Below are positions 50,298 through 59,124 of a stretch of 64,000 bases of DNA, piece after piece; the first letter of the stretch is position 1; each line of letters opens with the position of its first letter. Origin of the DNA: ZC4RG30 sp964632365 (GTDB lineage: Bacteria > Pseudomonadota > Gammaproteobacteria > Steroidobacterales > Steroidobacteraceae); assembly GCA_964632365.1 (NCBI GenBank), contig CAZWDR010000001.1, forward strand, positions 5,237 through 69,236. Reading direction: 5' to 3'. The notes under the pieces were generated by a model. The model made no database searches and was not told the DNA's origin. It saw only the letters and a list, made by a program, of their open reading frames with translations. A program made the translations under genes and the position numbers.

Positions 50298-51530
50298 CTA
50301 GTCGAACTGCACCGGCAGCTCGCGGCGTGACGCCTGCGAGGCCGCGTCCGCGGCGTCAGCCGGCTGCACGCGGGTGCGCACGCGCGCGCCGTCCGCGAGC
50401 GTCACCGCCGCGGCATCGAGGAGCACCAGGTCTCCCTCGGCGAGGCCGCCGGTGACCTCGGTCATCGACGCATCGCGCAGCCCGGTGCGCACCGGCACCC
50501 GCACGGTGCGACCGTCACGCACCGCCAGCGCGACGCGGCTGCCATCCTGCGCCTGCAGCAGCGCATCGTTCGGCACGGCCAGCGCGGCATCCCGCCGTCC
50601 GGTCTCGATGTTCACGGTGACCGTCATGTCCTGGCGCAGGAATTCCGGGACCGGGTCAACGCGCAGCCGCACATTCACGGTGCCACGTTGGGCATCGATG
50701 CCCGGCGCGATGTAATTCACCGTGGCCTCGAACGGGTGCTCGGTCCACGCGTCGGCGATGGCGATGGCCTTCTGGCCTTCTCGCAGCACCGCCAGGTTCT
50801 TCTCATCCACCGGGACCTCGAGCTCGGTGCTGCCGGCGTGGGCGATCTCGAACAGCACACGGCCCGGCTGCACCAGGTCGCCGGGTTCGACATTGCGCGT
50901 CAGCACGACGCCGGCGCGCTGGGCGCGCACCTGCGTGCGGGCCTGCTGCGCGCGGGCCGCGGCCAGCCGCTCACGCAGCTGGATCTCGTCGCTGCCACCA
51001 GGCCGCGCCGCGTTCGCAGCGGCTTCGGCCGCCTGTGCGCCGGCCAATGCGACCGCTTCGGCCTGCTGCGCCTGTTCCAGCGCCTCGCGCGCGATCAATC
51101 CGCGTGCGAACAGCTCGTCACGTCGGCGCGCCTCACGCCGGGCCTGCGCGAGCTCGGTCTCGGCCTGGCGCAGGCGCGCCTGCACCTCGGTGCGGGTCGG
51201 ACCCACCAGACCCTGCAGCGCAGCCTCGGCCTCCCGCACGGCGGCTTCCAGATCCTCCGCCTGCAGGGTCACCAGCAGCTGGCCGGCCGCCACCGCATCG
51301 CCCTCGGTGACATGCCGTTCGGCTACCGTGGCGGTGATCTCGCTGCCCACCTGGCTGCGCGAGGTGCCGATGACCCGTCCGGTGGCCACCACCTGCTGCA
51401 CCAGCGGCCGCGCTTCGACGCGCCATGCCGGCAGCGCGGGCGGGCGCATCCACAGGAAGGCCAGCAGCCCGGCGACCAGCACCGCAGCGAGGCCCAGCAG
51501 CACCGGTGGCCGGCGCCACCCCCCGCTCAT
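50298..51530 (-). CDS. Periplasmic adaptor subunit (HlyD/MacA-type membrane fusion protein)
   Basis: A 410-aa protein. An N-terminal anchor (PVLLGLAAVLVAGLLAFLW) precedes a barrel-sandwich hybrid half (VVATGRVIGTSRSQVGSEI). A long Ala/Glu/Arg coiled-coil hairpin spans about 100-200. The second lipoyl half (VRAQRAGVVLTRNVEPGDLV), a beta-barrel and a membrane-proximal domain follow. It links inner-membrane exporter and outer-membrane channel. The start overlaps the stop of the iron permease gene by 4 nt, tying an exporter to an iron-import operon. No TolC gene is present here. Confidence 0.92.
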   Translation of the reverse strand: MSGGWRRPPVLLGLAAVLVAGLLAFLWMRPPALPAWRVEARPLVQQVVATGRVIGTSRSQVGSEITATVAERHVTEGDAVAAGQLLVTLQAEDLEAAVREAEAALQGLVGPTRTEVQARLRQAETELAQARREARRRDELFARGLIAREALEQAQQAEAVALAGAQAAEAAANAARPGGSDEIQLRERLAAARAQQARTQVRAQRAGVVLTRNVEPGDLVQPGRVLFEIAHAGSTELEVPVDEKNLAVLREGQKAIAIADAWTEHPFEATVNYIAPGIDAQRGTVNVRLRVDPVPEFLRQDMTVTVNIETGRRDAALAVPNDALLQAQDGSRVALAVRDGRTVRVPVRTGLRDASMTEVTGGLAEGDLVLLDAAAVTLADGARVRTRVQPADAADAASQASRRELPVQFD

Positions 51531-53185
51531 GACACCGGACCCTCGGCGGCGTGCCGCGTGCCGACGCGGGACAGCAGCACCACCGGGCCGAGACCGGCAA
51601 GGATGATCAGCAACGCCGCCACGGCCCCATCCTCATAGGTGCCGCGCGCCGCCTCGGCATACACATGCGTCGCCAGCGTCTCCACATTCAGGGGCCGCAG
51701 CAGCAGCGTGGCGGGCAGCTCCTTCATGCAGTCGACAAACACCAGCAGGGCGGCTGCCGCCAGCGCCGGGCGCAGCAGCGGCAGGTGGATCCGGCGCAGC
51801 ACACCGCCGGCCGTCGCGCCCAGCGTGCGGCCGGCGTGGTCAAGCGTCGGCGTAATGCGCGCGAACCCGGATTCCACGCTGCCGGTGGCCACCGCGAGGA
51901 AGCGTGTGCAGTAGGCAAACAGCACCGCCGCGCTGGTGCCGAGCAGCAGCAGCCCGGCGCGTTCCCCGGTGACCGCTTCGATGAGTGTGGCCAGCCACTC
52001 GTCGGCCGCGCCCAGCGGCGCCAGCAGGCCGATGCCGAGCACTGTGCCCGGGATCGCGTATCCCAGCGTGGCGATGCGCTCGCTGCCGCCGGCCACCCAG
52101 CCCGGCCGCAGGCGCAGCGCATAGGTGAGCACCAGCGCGGCAACGAGCGTCAGCGCGGTGGCGATCGCGGCAAGCTGCATGGTGTCGAGGGTGACCTTCA
52201 TCAGGCCCGGCGGAAACCCTGCGAACTGCAGCCGCTCGATGGCCTTCGCCAGAAGATAGCCTGCCGGCGCGAGGAAACCCAGCAGCACCGGCACGGCGAG
52301 CAGCGCCACCACCGGCACCGCCGCGCGACCCGACAGCCGCCGCGGCGTCATGCTGCGCGAACGCTGCGCGCCGGCGGCGTAGCGCTGCCGGCGCCTTGCC
52401 CTGCGCTCCACCAGCAGCAGCGCCACCACCACCGCGAGCATGGCCAGCGCGATCTGCGCCGCGCCAGCCAGATCCGCACGATTCACCCAGGTGGAATAGA
52501 TCGACACCGTCAGCGTGCGCACGCCGAGCAGTTCGGACGCGCCGATGTCATTGAGCGTCTCCATCAACGCCAGGGCCGTGCCCACCGCGATGGCCGGTCG
52601 CGCCAGCGGCATCGCCACGCGCCGGAACACCGCGCGCGGTCCCAGGCCCAGCGTGCGCGCGGCCTCGAGCAATCCGGCCGACTGCATCAGGAACATCGCG
52701 CGGGTGGTCAGATAGACGTATGGATAGAGCACGAAACCCAGCACCAGCGAGCAGCCGGCCAGTGAGCGGATGTCGGGCAGCCGCAGGTCCTGCGGGGAGT
52801 CCATGCCGAGCATTGCGCGCAGGCCGGACTGCAGCGGACCGATGGGATGCAGCAGGTCCATCCATGCGTACGCCATGATGTAGGTCGGCACCGCCAGCGG
52901 CAGCAGCAGCGCCCACTCGAACACGCGGCGGCCGCGGAAATCATAGGCGGTGACCAGCCAGGCGCTGCCGGTACCCAGTGCCACCACCAGCACACCCACT
53001 GCGGCCAGCAGCAGCAGCGTGTCGCGCAGTGCCGGCGGCAGCACATAGCGCAGCAGGTGCGGCCACAGCATGCCGTCGCCCCGCAGCGCCTCGGCCAGCA
53101 GCGCGACCACCGGCAGCAGCACCAGCAGCGCGATGGCGACTGCGGGCACCAGCCACATCGCGCCGGAGCGGGACCCCCGGATCAC
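51527..53185 (-). CDS. fbpB: Ferric iron ABC transporter permease (FbpB/AfuB-type)
   Basis: A 552-aa inner-membrane protein made of two fused binding-protein-dependent permease halves (about 12 spans). Each half has an EAA-like loop: EAARTLGLGPRAVFRRVAMP in the first and DHAGRTLGATAGGVLRRIHLP in the second. This duplicated form is typical of FbpB/SfuB iron permeases. It follows the substrate-binding protein gene by 7 nt and overlaps the adaptor gene by 4 nt. It imports Fe3+ delivered by FbpA using ATP hydrolysis by FbpC. Confidence 0.93.
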   Translation of the reverse strand: MIRGSRSGAMWLVPAVAIALLVLLPVVALLAEALRGDGMLWPHLLRYVLPPALRDTLLLLAAVGVLVVALGTGSAWLVTAYDFRGRRVFEWALLLPLAVPTYIMAYAWMDLLHPIGPLQSGLRAMLGMDSPQDLRLPDIRSLAGCSLVLGFVLYPYVYLTTRAMFLMQSAGLLEAARTLGLGPRAVFRRVAMPLARPAIAVGTALALMETLNDIGASELLGVRTLTVSIYSTWVNRADLAGAAQIALAMLAVVVALLLVERRARRRQRYAAGAQRSRSMTPRRLSGRAAVPVVALLAVPVLLGFLAPAGYLLAKAIERLQFAGFPPGLMKVTLDTMQLAAIATALTLVAALVLTYALRLRPGWVAGGSERIATLGYAIPGTVLGIGLLAPLGAADEWLATLIEAVTGERAGLLLLGTSAAVLFAYCTRFLAVATGSVESGFARITPTLDHAGRTLGATAGGVLRRIHLPLLRPALAAAALLVFVDCMKELPATLLLRPLNVETLATHVYAEAARGTYEDGAVAALLIILAGLGPVVLLSRVGTRHAAEGPVS

Positions 53186-53192
53186 TGCGCGA

Positions 53193-54227
53193 TCAGTTGT
53201 CGAAGCCGATGCGTTCGGCCAGCAGGCTGGCCGCCTTGCGATGCTCGGCGATGCGCCCCAGCGGCAGGGAGTCGGGAGTGAGCGGACCCAGCGCCTCGAT
53301 CAGCGGATCGATGCGCGCGCCGGCACGGACGGGGTATTCATAGTTGGTGCTGGCGTATTCGTGCTGGGCATCGGCCGAGACCAGGAACTCCAGCAGCTTC
53401 ACCGCCGAGTCGCGGTTCGGGGCATTGCGGGCCAGTGCCGCGCCCGACACATTCACATGCGTGCCGCCGCCCTCGAACGTCGGCAGCACCACGTTGATTG
53501 CCTCGCCCCAGCGCTTCTGGTCCGGCCCGCCGCTGCCGCTGCGCATGCGGCCCACATAGTAGGAATTGCCGAGGCCGATGTCGCACAGCTGCCCCAGGAT
53601 GTCGCGCGCCACCTCGCGATCACCGCCGCCCGGACGACGTGCCAGGTTGGCCTTCACGCCGCGCAGCCAGGTTTCGGTCGCCGCCTCGCCGTGGTGGGCC
53701 ATGTAGGCCGCGATGACGGCGGTGTTGTAGGGATGCTGCGCCGAGCGCAGGCAGATGCGGCCCTTCCACTCCGGCCTGGCCAGGTCCTCGTAGCGGAAGC
53801 GCGTCAGCTGCGTGCGGTCCTTCGAGGCGTAGAGCACGCGTGCGCGCAGCGACAGGGCAAACCAGTGGCCGGCCGGATCGCGCAGCTGGGCGGGGATCGC
53901 GCTTTCGAGCGCCGGCGAGCGCAGTGGCTGCGTCACGCCGCGATCCACCAGGTCCACCAGGTTGCCGAAGTCCACCACCATCAGCACATCGGCGGGCGAG
54001 CGCCGGCCCTCGGCCGCCACCCGTTCGGCCAGTCCATCGCGCACGAACACCGTGTTGACCTTGATGCCGGTGGAACGGGTGAACTTGTCGAGCAGCGGCT
54101 GGACGAGCCCGGGCTCGCGCGTGGTGTAGAGATTCACTTCCGCCGCGGTGGCCGCCGTGGCCATGGCCGTGGCGACACCTGCCACGCAGGCCAGCAGCAG
54201 GCGGCGCAGTGGGGAGGGGCTGTTCAT
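53193..54227 (-). CDS. fbpA: Ferric iron ABC transporter substrate-binding protein (FbpA-type)
   Basis: A 344-aa periplasmic protein with a signal peptide (LLLACVAGVATAMATAATAA). The mature start EVNLYTTREPGLVQPLLDKF is FbpA-like. The paired tyrosines in GLGNSYYVGRM are the usual Fe3+ ligands of the class. Also seen are RPEWKGRICLRS and the C-terminal YEYPVRAG. The start at 54227 overlaps the fbpC stop as ATGA and is served by AAGGAG within fbpC. It delivers ferric iron to FbpB. Confidence 0.94.
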   Translation of the reverse strand: MNSPSPLRRLLLACVAGVATAMATAATAAEVNLYTTREPGLVQPLLDKFTRSTGIKVNTVFVRDGLAERVAAEGRRSPADVLMVVDFGNLVDLVDRGVTQPLRSPALESAIPAQLRDPAGHWFALSLRARVLYASKDRTQLTRFRYEDLARPEWKGRICLRSAQHPYNTAVIAAYMAHHGEAATETWLRGVKANLARRPGGGDREVARDILGQLCDIGLGNSYYVGRMRSGSGGPDQKRWGEAINVVLPTFEGGGTHVNVSGAALARNAPNRDSAVKLLEFLVSADAQHEYASTNYEYPVRAGARIDPLIEALGPLTPDSLPLGRIAEHRKAASLLAERIGFDN

Positions 54228-55303
54228 GGTTCGCTCCTTGGAGAAGGCGGATCGGCGGCAAACACGAGCGCCGAACGCGGATCCGCCTGCAGGTGGATAG
54301 TATCGCCGGGCAGCGCGGTGCACTGCCCGAATACCTGCAGCATCAGAGGCTGGGGCAGGCCGGGAAGTTCCAGCCGCAGCTGTTCGAAGGCGCCGAGGAA
54401 CACACGCTCGATCACGCGCGCCGCGGCGCCGGCGGACGCGAGCTGCAGGTCGTGGGGACGCAGCGCGACGCAGGCGCGCTGGCCATCGGCGAGGCCCGGC
54501 GCGGCGAAGCGGCCGAGCCCGGTCGCGACCGCGCCCTCGCGCACCTCGCCCGGCAGTTCGACCAGCTCGCTGAAGAAGCGCGCCGCATACAGCGAGGCGG
54601 GCCTGCGATACAGCCACTGGGGTGCGGCATCCTGTTCGACGCGTCCGGTGCGCATCAGCACGATGCGGTCGGCGATGCGCAGCGCTTCCTCCGGATCGTG
54701 CGTGACCAGGATGGCGCTGATGCCCGCATCGCGCAGGATCGCCAGCGTGTCCGCACGCACGGCCTCGCGCAGGCCGCGGTCCAGGTTCGAGAATGGCTCA
54801 TCGAGCAGCAGCAGCCGCGGCTGCGGGGCCAGCGCGCGGGCCAGCGCCACGCGCTGCTGCTCGCCGCCAGACAGCATGTGCGGAAAGCTGTCGGCGCGCG
54901 CGGCCAGCCGCACCCGGTCCAGCGCCGCGCGCGCCATCGCCAGGCGCGCGTTGCGTTCGCCGCGCAGGCCGAAGGCGACGTTGTCGAGCACCGACAGATG
55001 CGGGAACAGCGCATAGTCCTGGAAGACCAGCCCGACGCCACGCTGCTCCGGCGGCACGAAGTGGCCGGGCGCAGTCAGGGTCGTTCCGTCGAGCACGATG
55101 CGTCCGGCGTCCGGCGTCTCCAGTCCCGCGATCAGGCGCAGCAGCGTGCTCTTGCCGCAGCCGGAGCTGCCAAGCAGGCACAGGATCTCGGCGGCACGCA
55201 TGTCGAGCGAGACGGCGTCCACCGCCGTCAGCGCGCCATACCGGCGCGTGACGCCCTGCAGCTGCAGCGCGGCCGGCGGCGGTGTGTCGGGCACTGCGTT
55301 CAC
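54224..55303 (-). CDS. fbpC: Ferric iron ABC transporter ATP-binding protein (FbpC-type)
   Basis: A 359-aa ATPase with Walker A LLGSSGCGKST, Q-loop LVFQDYALFPHLSVLDNV, signature LSGGEQQRVALARAL, Walker B LLLLDEPFSNLD and H-loop THD. A C-terminal TOBE-like domain (VALRPHDLQLASAG) follows. The length matches FbpC/PotA-class importers. The start overlaps the DUF1513 gene stop by 4 nt. It energises the FbpB permease. Confidence 0.93.
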   Translation of the reverse strand: MNAVPDTPPPAALQLQGVTRRYGALTAVDAVSLDMRAAEILCLLGSSGCGKSTLLRLIAGLETPDAGRIVLDGTTLTAPGHFVPPEQRGVGLVFQDYALFPHLSVLDNVAFGLRGERNARLAMARAALDRVRLAARADSFPHMLSGGEQQRVALARALAPQPRLLLLDEPFSNLDRGLREAVRADTLAILRDAGISAILVTHDPEEALRIADRIVLMRTGRVEQDAAPQWLYRRPASLYAARFFSELVELPGEVREGAVATGLGRFAAPGLADGQRACVALRPHDLQLASAGAAARVIERVFLGAFEQLRLELPGLPQPLMLQVFGQCTALPGDTIHLQADPRSALVFAADPPSPRSEP

Positions 55304-56439
55304 AGGCGCCTCAGGTGGTTGTCCCAGGACAAGCCGCGGCGCGGCGCGGCCAGGCCCGTGGCGGCAACGGCCGGACCGGCCTGCAGCAGTCCGCCGAAGC
55401 CGTCGCTGACCACGAATCGCCCGTCACCAAGCGGTGCGACGCCGCAACCGTCTGCGCGCGCGGTCATGCCCAGGCACTCGCCGTCGCGGGCGTCCCACCA
55501 GGCCACCTGTCCGCCCACCGGGCTCGAGGCGGCGATCAGGCCCTGGCCATCCGCGGCGATGGAACCGATGTAATTGCGCAGCGCGCGTTGCACTGCGGAC
55601 GGTGCCCGCAGCAACTGCGGCGCGGCGCCGCGGCAGTGGCGACCCAGCAGCGGCGGATCTTCCGCCGCGCTGCCCTGGTGCTGGCACGCGAACCAGACGT
55701 CACCGGCTGCATCGATCGCGAGGTGACGGATGGATAGCTGGAAAAGCTCCGGTGGCAGCACGACCTGCTCGAGCAGACGGCCGTCGCGCGCATCCAGATA
55801 GGCCAGCGACGGCTGCATCGTCGACAGGTTCAGCGTGGTCTTGCCGTAGTCCGGATGCGTCAGCAGCCCGCCATTGGCCACGCACAGCGTGGCGCCATCG
55901 GGCAGCAGCACCAGTTCGTGCGGACCGATGCCACCACTGTCGAATTCGCCGAGCCGCTGCCAGCCGGCGCCGGGCCGCGCGTCATACACGCCGATCACGC
56001 CGCGGCCGGCGTCGAAGTCGTTTTCCGTGGCAAACAGCCGCGTGCCATCGACGCTGAATGCGCCGTGGCCGAAGAAGTGGCGGTCATCCGGCAACGGCAG
56101 CCGGCCCAGGGCCTTCCCGTCGGCGAGATCCATGACGAGGGCGAAGAATCCCGGTTGCCGCCCGAAGGCCACCGCGCGGCCGCGCGCCGGGTCGATGGCA
56201 AAGCTGTGGCCGCGGTCCGGCAGTGCGAGCACGGCCACATCGCGGCCGGATGCATCGAGCAACACCGCTTCGGCGCGTGCGTCATGCAGGCGTGCGGCGA
56301 GGAAGCGGGCATTGCCTGCGTCGGCGGCGAGCCCTGCGCGGGTCGTGGCACCAGCGAGCAGTGGCATCGACAGCGCTGCAGCCAGCAGCTGGCGCCGGTT
56401 CCAGCGTGGCGACAGCGGAGCGGGTGCGCGGGCGGTCAT
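55300..56439 (-). CDS. DUF1513 domain-containing exported protein
   Basis: About 379 aa. A twin-arginine-like signal (WNRRQLLAAALSMPLLAG) precedes a beta-propeller-like body with repeated DxxG strands. DUF1513 landmarks are RGHSFAIDPARGRAVAFGRQPG, FFGHGAFSVDGTRLFATEND and GIGPHELVLLPDG. These proteins are regularly encoded with imelysins and the di-haem DUF1111 protein in iron-regulated loci of proteobacteria; the role is unknown. The start at ATG 56439 lies one base after the imelysin stop. Confidence 0.9.
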   Translation of the reverse strand: MTARAPAPLSPRWNRRQLLAAALSMPLLAGATTRAGLAADAGNARFLAARLHDARAEAVLLDASGRDVAVLALPDRGHSFAIDPARGRAVAFGRQPGFFALVMDLADGKALGRLPLPDDRHFFGHGAFSVDGTRLFATENDFDAGRGVIGVYDARPGAGWQRLGEFDSGGIGPHELVLLPDGATLCVANGGLLTHPDYGKTTLNLSTMQPSLAYLDARDGRLLEQVVLPPELFQLSIRHLAIDAAGDVWFACQHQGSAAEDPPLLGRHCRGAAPQLLRAPSAVQRALRNYIGSIAADGQGLIAASSPVGGQVAWWDARDGECLGMTARADGCGVAPLGDGRFVVSDGFGGLLQAGPAVAATGLAAPRRGLSWDNHLRRL

Positions 56440-56440
56440 G

Positions 56441-57562
56441 TCAGTCCCCGTCCAGCGCATTGAAACCCAGGTTCACGCCCAGCGCCGGCGCGAGGAATTC
56501 CTCGACGATGGCGCGCGCGTTGGTGAGCAGCAGCGCGGCGTGCACGACGATGTCGCGTTCAGCCGCGTCGCTGATGGCGCGATCGACCGGCATCTGCAGC
56601 GACTGGAAATCCTGCTGCACGCGATGCAGTTCGTCGCGCAGGCTGGCATCGGTCCAGCGGGTGTCGGAGCCGAGCGCATCGGCGAAGCGGCCGGCGACGT
56701 GGAAATCCGCCAGCGCGGCAGCGCCAGCAGCGAGGTAATGCGCCGTGAGGCCACTGCGATACAGCGGCAGCAACGTGCCCCGCGCGCCGGCCACATCCTC
56801 ACCCAGCGCTGGCGCGAGTTTCTGGTCCCGCGCGACATGCAGCGCCGTGGCGAGCGCCTTGAGCACCTCGGTGGCCACTTCATTGCCGCTGCGATAGATG
56901 TGGTTGCCGGGGCCGGGCCGCGCGAATTCCGTGGCGAAGGCGCCATTGCCGCGCCACTCCGCATCGATCTCGCCGGCCAGCCGCGCAAGGTTGGCCGCGA
57001 TGGCCGCGGCATGGGCGCACCGGTAGCGACCGGCGGCATCGCCGGCGCCGATCACGCGCGTGGCGTCATCGGCGTACAGCAGATATTCCAGCGCCGGCAG
57101 TCCGGCCACGGCCACGCTCTGCGCCTGCAGGCCGGCAGGGCTCAGCAAAGCCGGATCGGCGGCGGCGAGCACGGCGCGCAGCTGCCGCTGCATCACGCCG
57201 CGCGGGTCGGGCCAGAAAAAGAACTGCTCGAGCCGGTTGTGCTCGACCAGCGGGCCGAAGCGGAGGAATTCGACGCCGGCCCAGGCGGCCACGACCGCCG
57301 CGAAGCGGGCCTCCACGCGTGCACGTGCCTCGGCATCGGCCGGGCGATTGCACAAGGCCAGGGTGGAATCCCGCAGCTGTTCCGTCCCCGCAAGCAGTGC
57401 GCGGGTATGCGGCTGGATGTATCCGGTAAGCACGCGCGCGCCCAGCGCATCCAGCGGCGCGGCCGGCGGCGCGGTGCCGGTGGTCGCGCAGGCGCCCAGC
57501 AGCAGCGCGGGAAGCATCCATCGCAGCGCCCGCAGCGGGCCCCGGTCCGTGCCGATCCTCAC
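56441..57562 (-). CDS. Imelysin-family lipoprotein
   Basis: A 373-aa protein with a lipobox (LPALLLGAC, Cys near residue 25) and an imelysin-like helical domain (about 45-360). The family GxHxxE position appears as GLPALEYLLY, that is Pro in place of His with the Glu kept, as in many second-copy imelysins. Imelysins are iron-regulated periplasmic or outer-membrane proteins (IrpA/IcmP/EfeO-like) thought to take part in iron handling. GTG 57562 overlaps the di-haem gene stop as GTGA. It is the second imelysin of the operon. Confidence 0.9.
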   Translation of the reverse strand: MRIGTDRGPLRALRWMLPALLLGACATTGTAPPAAPLDALGARVLTGYIQPHTRALLAGTEQLRDSTLALCNRPADAEARARVEARFAAVVAAWAGVEFLRFGPLVEHNRLEQFFFWPDPRGVMQRQLRAVLAAADPALLSPAGLQAQSVAVAGLPALEYLLYADDATRVIGAGDAAGRYRCAHAAAIAANLARLAGEIDAEWRGNGAFATEFARPGPGNHIYRSGNEVATEVLKALATALHVARDQKLAPALGEDVAGARGTLLPLYRSGLTAHYLAAGAAALADFHVAGRFADALGSDTRWTDASLRDELHRVQQDFQSLQMPVDRAISDAAERDIVVHAALLLTNARAIVEEFLAPALGVNLGFNALDGD

Positions 57563-59124
57563 AGGGAATCCAGGAAGCGCAGCAGGTCGGCGCGTTGCGC
57601 CGGCGTCATCTGCACGACGCGATCGCGAGCCGCGCGGGCCTCGCCGTCATGCCAGAGGATGGCCTCGAGCGCCGTGCGCGCGCGGCCGTCGTGCAGGAAG
57701 CTGCCGCGCTCGTTCACCGTGCGCACCAGCCCCATGCCCCACAGCGGTGGCGTGCGCCACTCGCGGCCGGTGGCATTGCCCTCGGGCCGGTGGTCGGCCA
57801 GGCCCTCGCCCATGTCATGCAGCAGCAGGTCGGTGTAGGGCCAGATCAGCTGGAACTGGTGCTCCGGCTGCTCCGCATCGCGCCGCGTGACGAACTTCGG
57901 CACATGGCAGGCCGTGCACCGCGCCGCGTGGAACAGCTGCTTGCCGGCGAGCACCCGCGGATCCTCGAGGTCGCGGCGGGCCGGCACCGCAAGGTTCGCG
58001 GCATAGAACGAGACGAAATCCAGCAGCTCGCCCGGCACCTCGGCATCGCCCAGATGCGGTTGCGCGCCATGCGGCAGGTCGAGGCAGGGCGCCTGGCGCG
58101 TGGTGCATTCGCCCCAGTGCATCGGCAGCAGTGGCGTGGAGAGCCCCATGTCATCCAGGAACGCGCGTGCGGTCTGCTGCTTCACGCCTGGCTGGCCCGC
58201 CTTCCAGCCGAAGCGGCCCAGCAGCAGGCGGTCATCCACCGGATCACGCACCAGGCGCGCCTTGCCGGTGACGCCATCGGGATCGCCCCTGCGGTTTGCA
58301 TTGGCCAGGATGTCCGCCTCGTGGATGGCCTCGAGCAGGCCCATGCCGATCATCTGCGGCGCGATGCGCGGCGAGAACATCACATCCTCGCGCATCGGTC
58401 CGTATCCGGGATCGGTGATGCGGTAGGTGGGCTTGCGCAGGTGCGCCACCTCGCCGCCATTCAGCGGCACCTCGATCTCCTCCCAGTCGATGCCCAGTCG
58501 CGCCTCGGCCGGCATGCCGGTGACCGCGAAGGTCTGCAGCTGGTGGCCGTAGGTCGGCTCGGGCAGCACCGACAGGCGGTGGTCCAGTTCGCGCTTCTGC
58601 GCCGCGGTGGTCGGCGGCACCGACAGCCGCAGGAACAGCGACACCGGCTCCTCGCCGGCATCGGGCACGACGCCGCCGGCATCCTTCAGGTGACATCCCT
58701 GGCACGAGCGGGCATTGAACAGCGGCCCGAGGCCATCGGAGGCCAGCGTCGAGGACGGCGCGGGCACCCAGTCCTTGCGGAACAGGCCGTTGCCGATCTG
58801 GAAGCGCTGCCGGCCCTCGAAGTCCAGGTTCGCCGAAGGCTGGGAGAAGATGTCGCGGTTCAGCAGCTTGGTGCGCACGGTGGTGGCGCCGGCGCTGAGC
58901 GCCTCGAAGGATTCGGGCGCGTCAAAGCGCGCCGGCAACGCGGTGATTGCGCGCACGCGGTCCAGGTCCGCGGCGCTGAGGTCATCGCGCATCGCGGGCG
59001 CGAGCGCCGGTGCCTGCGCCACGGCCGCGTCGGCGGCCGCGTCGTGCTGGCCGGTGGCACAGCCGGCGCCGGCGGCCAGGACAGACAGCAGCAGCGCGAA
59101 ACGGGATTTACTGGAAGACGGCAT
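57559..59124 (-). CDS. Di-haem c-type cytochrome (DUF1111, thiol oxidoreductase-like)
   Basis: About 521 aa with an N-terminal signal (FALLLSVLAAGAGC, possible lipobox). Two haem c sites are visible: CQGCH in FNARSCQGCHLKD and CTACH in AARCTACHVPKF. The rest matches DUF1111 proteins (GRFGWKAGQPGVKQQTA, PPLWGMGLVRTVNERGSFLHDGRA). It is a periplasmic redox protein that commonly sits between two imelysin genes and may reduce or oxidise iron (inference). The start is uncertain: ATG 59124 or 59133, both inside the upstream imelysin gene end. Confidence 0.92.
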   Translation of the reverse strand: MPSSSKSRFALLLSVLAAGAGCATGQHDAAADAAVAQAPALAPAMRDDLSAADLDRVRAITALPARFDAPESFEALSAGATTVRTKLLNRDIFSQPSANLDFEGRQRFQIGNGLFRKDWVPAPSSTLASDGLGPLFNARSCQGCHLKDAGGVVPDAGEEPVSLFLRLSVPPTTAAQKRELDHRLSVLPEPTYGHQLQTFAVTGMPAEARLGIDWEEIEVPLNGGEVAHLRKPTYRITDPGYGPMREDVMFSPRIAPQMIGMGLLEAIHEADILANANRRGDPDGVTGKARLVRDPVDDRLLLGRFGWKAGQPGVKQQTARAFLDDMGLSTPLLPMHWGECTTRQAPCLDLPHGAQPHLGDAEVPGELLDFVSFYAANLAVPARRDLEDPRVLAGKQLFHAARCTACHVPKFVTRRDAEQPEHQFQLIWPYTDLLLHDMGEGLADHRPEGNATGREWRTPPLWGMGLVRTVNERGSFLHDGRARTALEAILWHDGEARAARDRVVQMTPAQRADLLRFLDSL